A stretch of 64,000 nucleotides of DNA from Mesorhizobium sp. 65-26. GTDB lineage: Bacteria; Pseudomonadota; Alphaproteobacteria; Rhizobiales; Rhizobiaceae. The stretch lies in the NCBI GenBank assembly GCA_001899205.1, contig MKVL01000038.1, positions 311,938 to 375,937 of the forward strand, given 5' to 3'. Below the pieces are notes generated by a model. That model was not told the DNA's origin and searched no databases. It worked only from the letters and a program-made list of their open reading frames with translations. Below are positions 43,114 through 51,203 of this stretch, piece by piece. Numbering within the stretch: the first letter of the stretch is position 1; every line of letters starts with the position of its first letter. Both the position numbers and the translations under genes were made by a program.

Positions 43114-44409
43114 TCAGGCCTCCACCTTGGCGAAACCGGGCATGGCCGCGGCGACGTCGAGCATCGTGAAGCGGTCACGGATCAGCCGCGCATTGGCGAC
43201 CGCCTCCTCGTAGAAAGCGGGCGGGATCGCGACCTCCTGTGGCGTGGTCGGCGCGCCGACCGCCTTCAGCGCGGCCGCAATCTCGCTTGCCGGCCTGTGT
43301 ACGTACAAGAGGCGTTCACGGAATGAAGGCCACTGCCTGTCCAGCACCGCATTGATGGCGTCGAGCCTGTCCTCGCCTAGCAATTTGGGGCGAAATGCCT
43401 CCCAGCACGACCGTCCCAGCGCTTTGCCGAAAATCGACTCGAACCGCTCCGGCGTGTCCCGGGTCGGCGACAGCCGAAGCCCGGGCAGAGCCAGCACGCG
43501 CTCCTGCAGCCGCGCCATCGTCAGCGTGGTGACCGCGATATGCTCGCCATGGTGCGCCTCCGGCAGATCCTTGCCGCGCATGTCCATGTAATGGGCGATG
43601 AGATGCTCGCCCTGGCTCGCCGGATAAGAGCCGCCGCAGAGTGTCATGCCGAGGCCCGACATGACCAGCGTGCGCACCAGGACTTCCATCGCGCCAATGT
43701 CGCCGTTGCGCAAGTCGCCGGCTTTGGCGACCAATGCCTCCTCGTCTTCGGCCAGAAGCATGAACGGCGCTTCCCTGTAGGGTGTGCCGAGCAGGAGATG
43801 CGCCATCAGCCAGTCGGTCTGCGCGGTCGGGCGCGCCATGGAATCACCGAAGCCCGCCGCGACCAGCCGATGCGGCGCGCGCACCATCACCTCCAGGTCG
43901 AGGAAGACGCCGACCGGCAGGCGCGCCGACAGCGATTTCTTCAGCCCGTCCTCGGTGATGGCGGCCGACACCGATGTGTAGCCGTTCATCGACGGCGCCG
44001 TGCCGAACACTGCATACGGCCTGTCGGAGAGATAGGCGGCATATTTGGTGATGTCGTTGATGGAGCCGGAACCGACCGCGACAAGGCCGCTCGCGCCCTG
44101 CGTCCGCGCGATAACCGATCGCACGGCGTCCATGTCGGGATGCGGATGGCGCGGCAGGATGATCTTGTCGACATCCAGGCCACCGCCATGCAGCGCCACT
44201 GCCACGCGCTCGCCCAGCGCGAGCCGTGTATCCGGATCCATGACCACGGCGAGCCGCCGGCCCAGCGGCAATGGCCGGACAAGGGCGGCGGCCTCATCGC
44301 CGAGGCCGCGCCCGATCACGATGGTCTTCAGCGGTGTCGACAGCATGCCGCCGCCATCCGGATCGGGCAGCGTACCGGCGATGAGGCGATCGAGCATATC
44401 TCTGGACAT
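43114..44409 (-). CDS. sn-Glycerol-1-phosphate dehydrogenase-like protein
   Basis: This is a 431-residue protein related to EgsA/AraM-type glycerol-1-phosphate dehydrogenases. NAD-binding GSGSINDITKY is at 113-123 and TAPSMNGYTS at 137-146. The likely metal site is D189 (AGFGDS), H269 (SQGEHLIAHY) and H287 (AHHGEH). These enzymes interconvert DHAP and glycerol-1-phosphate in archaeal lipid synthesis and in some Bacillus. Here it sits with a kinase, a phosphatase and an importer, suggesting catabolic use on a polyol-phosphate of that stereochemistry. ATG 44409 is used; ATG 44397 is an alternative. Confidence 0.8.
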   Translation of the reverse strand: MSRDMLDRLIAGTLPDPDGGGMLSTPLKTIVIGRGLGDEAAALVRPLPLGRRLAVVMDPDTRLALGERVAVALHGGGLDVDKIILPRHPHPDMDAVRSVIARTQGASGLVAVGSGSINDITKYAAYLSDRPYAVFGTAPSMNGYTSVSAAITEDGLKKSLSARLPVGVFLDLEVMVRAPHRLVAAGFGDSMARPTAQTDWLMAHLLLGTPYREAPFMLLAEDEEALVAKAGDLRNGDIGAMEVLVRTLVMSGLGMTLCGGSYPASQGEHLIAHYMDMRGKDLPEAHHGEHIAVTTLTMARLQERVLALPGLRLSPTRDTPERFESIFGKALGRSCWEAFRPKLLGEDRLDAINAVLDRQWPSFRERLLYVHRPASEIAAALKAVGAPTTPQEVAIPPAFYEEAVANARLIRDRFTMLDVAAAMPGFAKVEA

Positions 44410-44420
44410 GGAATCCGCGG

Positions 44421-45878
44421 TCAGTCGGTGTGGAGCGGGCTCAGCGCCTCGAACAGGGTTCGATAGCGCCGGTGGCTTCGGTCGTAGGTTTCCAGGGCGG
44501 CGGGGTCCGGCTCGAAGACCTCGATGTCGCCGGACAACGCCTCCGCCGCCTCCCGAACGGAGGTGGAAAGGCCGACGGCGGCGGCCGCCAGTATCGCCGC
44601 GCCGATCGGGGAAGCATCCGCCACGGACGCGACCTCGACCGGCCTGCCGCTGATGTCGGCACGCATCTGCGCCCAGACGCGGCTGCGCGCGCCGCCGCCC
44701 GAAAGCCTGATGCGCGGGGTCTCGACGCCAAGTTCGTCCAGCCGCTCGATCACGTCGCGCATTGCAAAGGCGCAGCCTTCGAGAACGGCGCGGGCACAGG
44801 CGGCCGTGCCGTGGAAAGGGGTGAGTCCGTAAAACGCTCCGCGCGCATTGGCGATCCAGCGCGGCGCCATCGCGCCCGACAGCGCCGGCAGGAACAGCAA
44901 CCCGTCGCTGCCTGCCGCGATCGTCGCCGCCAGATCCGACATCGCCACCGGCGAACCGACGCCGAAGGTCGACAGGAACCATGTCACCGCGCCGCCGGAG
45001 AGCCAGCCCGGATTGGAGATGAAGTAGCGGTTGTCGACGAAGCCGTGCGTCTCGACCATGCCCTCGCCATCGAGGCGAAGCTCGTCCGAAATGGCCCCGA
45101 CCACCTCGGCCGTGCCGAGATTGCAGGCGACGACGCCGGGCACCACCGCGCCGGCGCCGATCGCGGCGGAGAAGTCATCGCCCGTGCCGACGGCCAGCGG
45201 CGTGCCGACGGGCAGGCCGGTCAGCGCGGCGCCGGCAGCTGTGAGACCTCCGGCCACGGCCGAGGCCTCGTCGATGGCGGGCAGGCTTGCTCTGTCGATG
45301 CCGAACGTGTCGAGCAGGTCTCCGGCGTAACCGCGTTCCCTCAGCCCGTAGAGCATGGTCGTCGAGGCCAAGGCGTGATCCATCACGGCGCGCCCGCACA
45401 GGGCGGCGACAACGAAGGACACGGGCTGGTGCCAGAGCGTGACCTTGCGCGCCTCCGGCAGGTTGCGCGCGGCCCAGCATATCTTGGCCGCCATGTGGGT
45501 TGCGTCGAGGACGAGACCCGTGCGTTCGCGGATGAAACCGGCGTCGATCGCGCCGACCTCGTCATCTGCGCGCCGGTCCATCCAGATGATGCAGGGCGCC
45601 AGCGCGCGGCCACTGGCGTCGACGGGAACGCAGCCATCGAGCTGGCCGGCGATCGCCATGCCCTTGATGTCGGACGGCTTCAGCCCGGCCCTGTCCAGCG
45701 CCCCGGCGATGGCCGGCGAGAGCGCATCGAGCCAGAGCGAGGGGTGCTGTTCGGCCCAGCCTGGCGCCGGAAAGGCCGGCTGGTACGGCATGCTTGCCTC
45801 GCCGCGCAGGCGAAGGCCGTCGTCGACGACGACAGCCTTCAGGCTCTGCGTGCCGAGATCGATGCCGACGACAGCCAT
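44421..45878 (-). CDS. FGGY-family carbohydrate/polyol kinase
   Basis: This is a 485-residue kinase of the FGGY family, closest in pattern to xylulokinases: GIDLGTQSLKAVVVD (N-terminal phosphate loop), AGQLDGCVPVD where xylulokinase has GQMHG, IIWMDRRADDE, VGTGDDFSAAIGAG (catalytic D region) and SGGGARSRVWAQ. The changed sugar-site motif means the substrate need not be xylulose. The start overlaps the stop of the upstream TIM-barrel gene (ATGA). Its product is probably the substrate of the adjacent dehydrogenase. Confidence 0.88.
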   Translation of the reverse strand: MAVVGIDLGTQSLKAVVVDDGLRLRGEASMPYQPAFPAPGWAEQHPSLWLDALSPAIAGALDRAGLKPSDIKGMAIAGQLDGCVPVDASGRALAPCIIWMDRRADDEVGAIDAGFIRERTGLVLDATHMAAKICWAARNLPEARKVTLWHQPVSFVVAALCGRAVMDHALASTTMLYGLRERGYAGDLLDTFGIDRASLPAIDEASAVAGGLTAAGAALTGLPVGTPLAVGTGDDFSAAIGAGAVVPGVVACNLGTAEVVGAISDELRLDGEGMVETHGFVDNRYFISNPGWLSGGAVTWFLSTFGVGSPVAMSDLAATIAAGSDGLLFLPALSGAMAPRWIANARGAFYGLTPFHGTAACARAVLEGCAFAMRDVIERLDELGVETPRIRLSGGGARSRVWAQMRADISGRPVEVASVADASPIGAAILAAAAVGLSTSVREAAEALSGDIEVFEPDPAALETYDRSHRRYRTLFEALSPLHTD

Positions 45879-46555
45879 CAGACGCGCTCGCAATCCGCGA
45901 GCACATCCCGCAGCTGCGACAGGATAGACCCTTTCGTCGGCGAATAGGAACCGTCGAACACGGCCGTACCGATGGTGAACGCATCGGCGCCGGCCTGCTT
46001 GATCGCGCTGATCCGCTCCGCCGAGGCGACGGCGCCAGCAACGATGAGACGCCGCGCCGGACCGAGCCCGCGCCGCGCCGCCTGGATCAGTTCGACCGGA
46101 TCCGCCTCTGTCGCGCGATAGGCGAGGATATCGCAGCCGGCGCACCCCTTGCCGGCGAAGTCCTGGCAATCGGCCTCGACATCGACGGCGTTGCCGCGGA
46201 GCTTGGTGGGATGGCCGATCGGCTTGCCCGGAAAGGGATAGTATTCGATGTCGCTGCCGTCGAGCACCTCCATGATGGCATCGACCTGCGTGCCGCCGAG
46301 CAGCCTGTTGACGCCGAGCTCACGCGCCACGCGGGCCGAGTTGAGGCACGCCTCGGGCGTCGTCGACACCACCTCCATGTAGGACGTGGCCCCGGCCTTG
46401 TGGATGGCGCGGGTCAGCGAGCGCAGCACATCGGCCGGGACGCCGACATCCTTGAAGCCGACATGCCTGAGGCCGACCGGCTCGATCAGATCGACCAGGT
46501 CGAGGCAATCCTCCACCGTGCGGTCGTTGCGCGTCAGCATGAAGATGAAATCCAT
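45878..46555 (-). CDS. Uncharacterised TIM-barrel protein (paralogue of 57858-58553)
   Basis: This 225-residue cytoplasmic protein looks like a phosphate-binding TIM barrel: LIVAGAVASAERI and FTIGTAVFDGSY near the C-terminus resemble paired phosphate loops. Other blocks are FIFMLTRND, HVGFKDVGVP, LLGGT and YYPFPGKPIGHPTKL. It has a CQDFAGKGCAGC cysteine cluster absent from its paralogue. I do not recognise a named enzyme. Its first position in the kinase/dehydrogenase operon and the paralogue in the glpKD-type operon imply a specific role in polyol-phosphate metabolism, for example as aldolase or isomerase. Confidence 0.75.
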   Translation of the reverse strand: MDFIFMLTRNDRTVEDCLDLVDLIEPVGLRHVGFKDVGVPADVLRSLTRAIHKAGATSYMEVVSTTPEACLNSARVARELGVNRLLGGTQVDAIMEVLDGSDIEYYPFPGKPIGHPTKLRGNAVDVEADCQDFAGKGCAGCDILAYRATEADPVELIQAARRGLGPARRLIVAGAVASAERISAIKQAGADAFTIGTAVFDGSYSPTKGSILSQLRDVLADCERV

Positions 46556-46612
46556 CCGAACCCTCCTGGCCGGCGATGCGCCGGCTTGCCTGCCGGTCTG
46601 TTAGCACCTCTC

Positions 46613-46648
46613 CACCATTTTTTGCAAGGTGCCACATTTTTATTTGCA
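46613..46648. promoter_or_regulatory. Two AT-rich direct repeats in the divergent polyol promoter
   Basis: CACCATTTTTTGCA (46613-46626) and CCACATTTTTATTTGCA (46632-46648) are similar and about 20 bases apart. A third copy, CAACATTTTTTTTCGCA, lies in the matching divergent region at 59765. They are likely DeoR-type operators, in a 157-base gap between the TIM-barrel gene and the binding-protein gene. Confidence 0.5.
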
Positions 46649-46712
46649 GCACCACACATTCTGTGACAAAACGGGCGCGGCTCGACAAGCACGCTCCAGG
46701 GGAGAGAGAAGA

Positions 46713-48107
46713 ATGCTCAAGCTGCTGACACGCGGGAGCACCGCATCTGGAATTCTTATCGCCGCCGCCCTTGTGTGGCCCTCAATGTGGCAAGTTACAC
46801 AAGCGGCGGCGTGGACTTTGGAAGAGGCGGCCAAGCCTTACAGCGGAACAACCATCCGCATGGTTGGCGAGGCGCTGCCGCCGCTGGAGGCGCTGAAGAA
46901 GATGGCGCCGGAATTCGAGAAGCAGACCGGCATCCATGTGGAAGTCGAGATGTACGAGCACTCGGAAGCCGTCAACAAGGTGCAGCTCGACCTCAACTCG
47001 CATCGCGGCCGCTACGACGTCATCATCCAGCCGCATCGCGAGCTCGGCAAGTTCGCCACCAACAATCATCTTGTCGAGATTTCCAAGATGATGGCCGATC
47101 CGGCGCTGCGCGATCCCAGCTTCGACCCGGACAAACAACTCTACCAGACGGCCTGGCACGAGATCTCCTGGTACGACGGCAAGGAATACGGCTTCCCCTT
47201 CACCGTCCTCAACATGTTCATGTGGTACCGCTCGGACCTGCTGGCCGACCCCAAGGAACAGGAGGGCTTCAAGGCCAAATACGGCTACGATCTCGCGCCC
47301 GCCCAGAACTGGAAGCAGTATCGCGACATCGCCGAATGGTTCTACCGCCCGGACCAGGGCTTCTATGGTACCGCCCTCCAGGGCAAGCGCCACGAGGCGC
47401 TGTGGTACGAATGGCTGAACTTCCTCTACTCCTTCGGCGGCGACGTGCTCGATGTGAAGAGCGGCTCGGCCTGCGGCCCGGTCATCGTCAACAGCCCGAA
47501 GGCGGTCGCCTCGCTCGAATATTACAAGAGCCTGCTGCAATTCTCGCCGCCCGACAGCCTGAACTACTTCTGGGATGACGTCATGGCGCTGATGCAGCAA
47601 GGCAAGGTCGCCGAGCTGATCATGTGGAACGATGCCACCTACGCCGTCTCGGTCGACACGACGGCCTCGACGGTCGTCGGCAAGGTCGGCTTCGACCTCG
47701 TCCCGCAGGGTGAAGGCGGCAAGATCGGCCAGGTCGAGGGCTGGACCTACCTCATCCCGGTCTATTCGAAGAACCCGCAGGCCGCCTACCTGTTCGTCCA
47801 GTGGATGATGGGACACGACCGCCAGCTCGAGCAGCACCTTAATGGTGGCGCGTCCGGTCGGCCCGACGTCTATGCGGCGGCCGAGGTGCAGAAGCTGCCC
47901 TACGCCAAGGCGTCGATGGCGGCCAACGAGCACGGCAAGCCGAAGGCGACGCTGCCGCAATCGGCGGAGATGACCGACATACTGGTGCGGGAGCTTTCTT
48001 CCTACCTCGCGGGCGAGAAGGAGGCGCAGGCCGCGCTCGACACGGCCGCCGCCGACATCTCCAAGCTCCTCGGTTCTTGCGCGCCCATGACCTATCCTGC
48101 ACGATAG
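46713..48107 (+). CDS. Periplasmic binding protein of polyol ABC importer
   Basis: This is a 464-residue family-1 binding protein. The signal peptide spans about 1-32 (VTQAAA), and the mature part begins WTLEEAAKPYSGTTIRMVGEALPPLEALKK. A related mature start (AAEPYKGITIRVIGEALAPLESLN) is found in the binding protein of the second polyol module at 54377-55909, so the two are homologous. GGGGAGAGA precedes ATG 46713. It heads the rightward importer operon, divergent from the kinase/dehydrogenase operon. Confidence 0.92.
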   Translation: MLKLLTRGSTASGILIAAALVWPSMWQVTQAAAWTLEEAAKPYSGTTIRMVGEALPPLEALKKMAPEFEKQTGIHVEVEMYEHSEAVNKVQLDLNSHRGRYDVIIQPHRELGKFATNNHLVEISKMMADPALRDPSFDPDKQLYQTAWHEISWYDGKEYGFPFTVLNMFMWYRSDLLADPKEQEGFKAKYGYDLAPAQNWKQYRDIAEWFYRPDQGFYGTALQGKRHEALWYEWLNFLYSFGGDVLDVKSGSACGPVIVNSPKAVASLEYYKSLLQFSPPDSLNYFWDDVMALMQQGKVAELIMWNDATYAVSVDTTASTVVGKVGFDLVPQGEGGKIGQVEGWTYLIPVYSKNPQAAYLFVQWMMGHDRQLEQHLNGGASGRPDVYAAAEVQKLPYAKASMAANEHGKPKATLPQSAEMTDILVRELSSYLAGEKEAQAALDTAAADISKLLGSCAPMTYPAR

Positions 48108-48138
48108 GTCCAGGGGATCCGGATCCAAGCATCGCGCC

Positions 48139-48166
48139 GCGGCTGTCCGCATTGGCGGGCAGCCGC
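48139..48166 (+). terminator. Attenuator-like hairpin after binding-protein gene
   Basis: GCGGCTG (48139-48145) and CAGCCGC (48160-48166) pair, with inner TCCGC/GCGGG partial pairing. It lies between the binding-protein and permease genes, the usual place for differential expression. No T tract. Confidence 0.5.
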
Positions 48167-48182
48167 TCTCGAACCCAGGTAA

Positions 48183-49118
48183 ATGCCAGTGACCAACCGC
48201 ACTCGATCGCCGCGCGGAATGCCGCTCCTTGACCGTGGGGTGGGACCGCTGCTGATGCTGCCGGCCACGCTGCTGGTCGTCGTCTTCCTGGTCGGCCCGT
48301 TCTACTACATGGTCTACACGGCCCTGACCGACCTGAGCTTCGCCGATGCCAGCCATGCCGGCGCCTTTGTCGGCTTCGACAATTTCCGCAAGCTGATGCG
48401 CAGCGACCCGTTCTTCTGGTCGTCTTTCGGACTGACGCTGAAGTTCGTCGTCATCGCCGTGCTGCTGGAATTCCTGTTCGGCTTCGCGCTCGCCTTCCTG
48501 ATCTTCCGCTTCGTCGCCAGCCAGCGGTTGCTGACGACGCTGCTGCTGGTTCCGATGATGATAGCCCCGGTAGCCGTCGGGCTGATCTGGCGCCTGTTGC
48601 TGCAGGGCGATTTCGGCATGCTCACCTACTACATGCGCAAGGTTGGCCTGCTAGCGCAGAACGGCGCCGTGCTTTCCGTTCCGGAGCTGGTGTTTCCCAC
48701 CATCGTCGCCATCGACGTCTGGCAATGGACGCCCTTCGTCACGCTGGTCATGCTGGCAGGCATGATGAGCCTGCCACGGGCGCCGTTCGAGGCGGCGATG
48801 ATGGATGGCGCCAGGCCTTTCCAGATCTTTCGCGACGTCATGCTGCCGCTGCTGCGCCCGGTCATCGCGCTGGTGCTTTTGCTGCGCGGCATCGACGCCT
48901 TCAAGGAATTTGACAAGGTGTTCCTGATGACCGGCGGCGGCCCGGGCACGCTGACGGAGCTGGTGTCGATCTACGCCTACCGCGTCAACTTCCGGAACTG
49001 GGACCTCGGCTACGGCGCGGCCGTCGCCTTCATGATCTATCTGGTGGTGCTGATCCTGTGCTCGGTCTTCTACAAGGCCGTCTACTGGTCGAACAGCAAG
49101 CCGGCATCGGCTTTCTGA
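48183..49118 (+). CDS. Polyol ABC importer permease (MalF/UgpA-like)
   Basis: This is a 311-residue permease with six helices, FVGFDNFRKLMRSDPFFWSSF near the start, coupling loop EAAMMDGARPFQIFRDVMLPLLRP and FLMTGGGPGTLTELVSIYAY, all usual for CUT1 MalF-type subunits. AGGTAA lies just before the ATG. It partners the next gene (10-base gap). Confidence 0.92.
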   Translation: MPVTNRTRSPRGMPLLDRGVGPLLMLPATLLVVVFLVGPFYYMVYTALTDLSFADASHAGAFVGFDNFRKLMRSDPFFWSSFGLTLKFVVIAVLLEFLFGFALAFLIFRFVASQRLLTTLLLVPMMIAPVAVGLIWRLLLQGDFGMLTYYMRKVGLLAQNGAVLSVPELVFPTIVAIDVWQWTPFVTLVMLAGMMSLPRAPFEAAMMDGARPFQIFRDVMLPLLRPVIALVLLLRGIDAFKEFDKVFLMTGGGPGTLTELVSIYAYRVNFRNWDLGYGAAVAFMIYLVVLILCSVFYKAVYWSNSKPASAF

Positions 49119-49128
49119 GGGCGGCGCG

Positions 49129-49962
49129 ATGATCGACCAATCGACCAACCGTGCCTGGAGGCGCTTTGCCTGGGCGGTGCTGCTCGTCGCCGTCGTGGTG
49201 GCGCTGACGCCCTACGTCTGGATGCTGCTCGCCTCCTTCAAGAATCGCGTGGATCTGCTCTCCTCGGTGCCGAAATGGGTCTTCACGCCGACGCTCTCCA
49301 ATTACCCGGCCGTCTTCATCGACAAGGAATACTGGCCACTGGCGATCAATTCCGTGCTGATTTCGGTCTCTTCGACCGTGCTGTGCATCCTCATCGGCGC
49401 GCCGGCCGCCTATGGCTTTGCCCGCGCCGATTTCCCGGGAAAGGAGGACCTGTTCTTCTTTTTCCTGACGACGCGCATGGCGCCGCCCATCTCGATCGCC
49501 GTGCCGCTGTTCCTGTTCTTCACCGCGCTCGGCCTTATCGACACGATCTATGCCGTGGTGATCGCCCACACCTCCTTCAACCTGTCGCTGGTCGTCTGGA
49601 TGATGCGCGGCTTCTTCGCCGAAATCCCGAAGGAGATCGACGAAGCGGCGATGATGGACGGCCGTTCGCGGCTGGGTGCTTTCTTCTTCGTGGTGGCGCC
49701 GCTGGCCGCGCCCGGCATCGGCGCCACGGCCGTGCTCTGCTTCATCCTGTCGTGGAACGAATTCCTCTACGCCTTCATCCTCGTCGCCTTCGAGGGGCGC
49801 CCGCTCACCGTCGGCATACCCGGGCTGGTGACACCGCATGGAACGCTCTGGGGGCAGGTCGCCGCCGTCGCCATCGTGGCGACGCTGCCGATCGTCCTCT
49901 TCACCTTCCTCGTCCAGAAACAGCTTGTCCGCGGCCTCACCTTCGGCGCGGTGAAGGGCTGA
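49129..49962 (+). CDS. Polyol ABC importer permease (MalG/UgpE-like)
   Basis: This is a 277-residue permease with helix 1 at about 15-35, LLASFKNRVDLLSSVPKWVFTPT, coupling loop EIDEAAMMDGRSRLGAFFFVVAPLAAPG and C-terminal VQKQLVRGLTFGAVKG. The last motif, RGLTFGAVK, is shared with the matching permease of the second module (56111-56953). It is followed 14 bases later by the ATPase gene. Confidence 0.93.
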   Translation: MIDQSTNRAWRRFAWAVLLVAVVVALTPYVWMLLASFKNRVDLLSSVPKWVFTPTLSNYPAVFIDKEYWPLAINSVLISVSSTVLCILIGAPAAYGFARADFPGKEDLFFFFLTTRMAPPISIAVPLFLFFTALGLIDTIYAVVIAHTSFNLSLVVWMMRGFFAEIPKEIDEAAMMDGRSRLGAFFFVVAPLAAPGIGATAVLCFILSWNEFLYAFILVAFEGRPLTVGIPGLVTPHGTLWGQVAAVAIVATLPIVLFTFLVQKQLVRGLTFGAVKG

Positions 49963-49976
49963 TCGCAGGAGTTCGC

Positions 49977-51032
49977 ATGGCTATCGTCTTCGACGGCGTC
50001 ACCAAGGCCTTTCCGGACGGAACGGTGGCGCTGCACGCCCTCGACCTCGCCTTCGACCCCGGCGAGTTCCTCGTCCTGCTCGGCCCTTCCGGTTCGGGCA
50101 AGACCACGGCCTGCCGGCTTCTGGCCGGCCTCGAACGGCCGACGGCGGGGCGCATCATGGTCGAGGATCAAGACGTCACCAACCTGCCGCCGCGCCTGCG
50201 CGGCATGGGCATGGTGTTCCAGAACTACGCCCTCTACAGCCACAAGAGCGTCTACGAGAACATCGCCTATCCCCTGCGCATCAGGAAGATGGCAGGCGCC
50301 GAAATCGACCGCAGCGTACGCGCCATGGCCGAACTGCTGGAGATCGGCCGCTATCTCGACCGGCGCCCCTCGCAGCTTTCGGGCGGCCAGGCGCAGCGTG
50401 TCGCCGTCGCCCGCGCGCTGGTGTGGCAGCCGAGCCTCTGCCTGATGGACGAGCCGCTCTCCAATCTCGACGCGTTGCTCAGGCTGCACATGCGCACCGA
50501 GCTGAAGCGGCTGCATCGCGAACTGAAGAAGACCTTCGTCTTCGTCACCCACGACCAGGAGGAAGCGATGACCCTGGCGACACGGGTCGCCGTGCTGCGC
50601 GAGGGCTCGCTGATCCAGTTCGACGACCCGCGCGAGATCTATCGTCGCCCCGCCAACCGCTTCATCGCCGAATTCATCGGCCGCCCGGCCATGAACACCT
50701 TCGACGGCACGGTGCGCGGCGGCGTCTTCCACGCCGATGGCTTCACCTGCCCGCTTCCCGGCAGGCCGGATGGTCCCGTCGTGCTCGGCATCCGTCCGGA
50801 GCAGATCCAGATCGTCGACGCGTCCGCCGGCGACTCGGCGCGCTTTGCCGTCGACGTGGTGGAAGCCGTCGAACCGGACGTGCTGATCTTTGCCAGAAGC
50901 CAGGCGAGCAAGCTGATCGTCAGGACCGCCAGCGACGATCGCGCCTTCAAGCCCGGGCAGCCGCTGCATCTGCGGTTTCCGGCAAATGCGTTGCATGTCT
51001 TCGACGCGACCTCCGGAGCGCGGCTGCCGTGA
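49977..51032 (+). CDS. Polyol ABC importer ATPase (UgpC/MalK-like)
   Basis: This is a 351-residue CUT1 ATPase with Walker A GPSGSGKTT, Q-loop VFQNYALYSHKSV, signature LSGGQAQRVAVARA, Walker B CLMDEPLSNLDA, VTHDQEEAM and a C-terminal TOBE domain. GGAG lies 8 bases before ATG 49977. The stop overlaps the start of a tiny membrane protein gene (GTGA). Confidence 0.94.
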   Translation: MAIVFDGVTKAFPDGTVALHALDLAFDPGEFLVLLGPSGSGKTTACRLLAGLERPTAGRIMVEDQDVTNLPPRLRGMGMVFQNYALYSHKSVYENIAYPLRIRKMAGAEIDRSVRAMAELLEIGRYLDRRPSQLSGGQAQRVAVARALVWQPSLCLMDEPLSNLDALLRLHMRTELKRLHRELKKTFVFVTHDQEEAMTLATRVAVLREGSLIQFDDPREIYRRPANRFIAEFIGRPAMNTFDGTVRGGVFHADGFTCPLPGRPDGPVVLGIRPEQIQIVDASAGDSARFAVDVVEAVEPDVLIFARSQASKLIVRTASDDRAFKPGQPLHLRFPANALHVFDATSGARLP

Positions 51033-51193
51033 CGACGCTGCTCGCCCTCGTGCCGCTGATCGCCGCCGCGCTGATCTGGTGGCTGTTCTATCGATTCAAC
51101 AGGCCGAGGCGCTGGTTCTCGATCGGCGAACTCATCTTCTGGGACGCCATCGTGCTGGTCATCCTGCAGCTTGTCTGGCTGATCTGGTTCTAG
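51029..51193 (+). CDS. Small two-helix membrane protein in polyol ABC operon
   Basis: This 54-residue protein starts at GTG within the ATPase stop (GTGA). It has two hydrophobic segments (about 3-21 and 33-54) joined by a basic YRFNRPRRW linker, and it ends WLIWF right at the membrane. It is one of three tiny proteins in ABC operons of this window, all overlapping a neighbour by 4 bases. The family is not recognised; an accessory importer subunit is likely. Ten bases separate it from the convergent dehydrogenase gene. Confidence 0.72.
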   Translation: MTTLLALVPLIAAALIWWLFYRFNRPRRWFSIGELIFWDAIVLVILQLVWLIWF

Positions 51194-51203
51194 GGTTGCT
51201 CGA

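Noticed and set aside
43114-44982. 622-codon version of the glycerol-1-phosphate dehydrogenase-like gene
   Set aside because: The first 190 codons overlap the FGGY kinase out of frame and show no conserved motif; ATG 44409 gives the family length.
44421-46169. 582-codon version of the FGGY kinase, as a possible fusion
   Set aside because: The extra N-terminal part is the out-of-frame TIM-barrel gene; the kinase starts at 45878 with an ATGA overlap.
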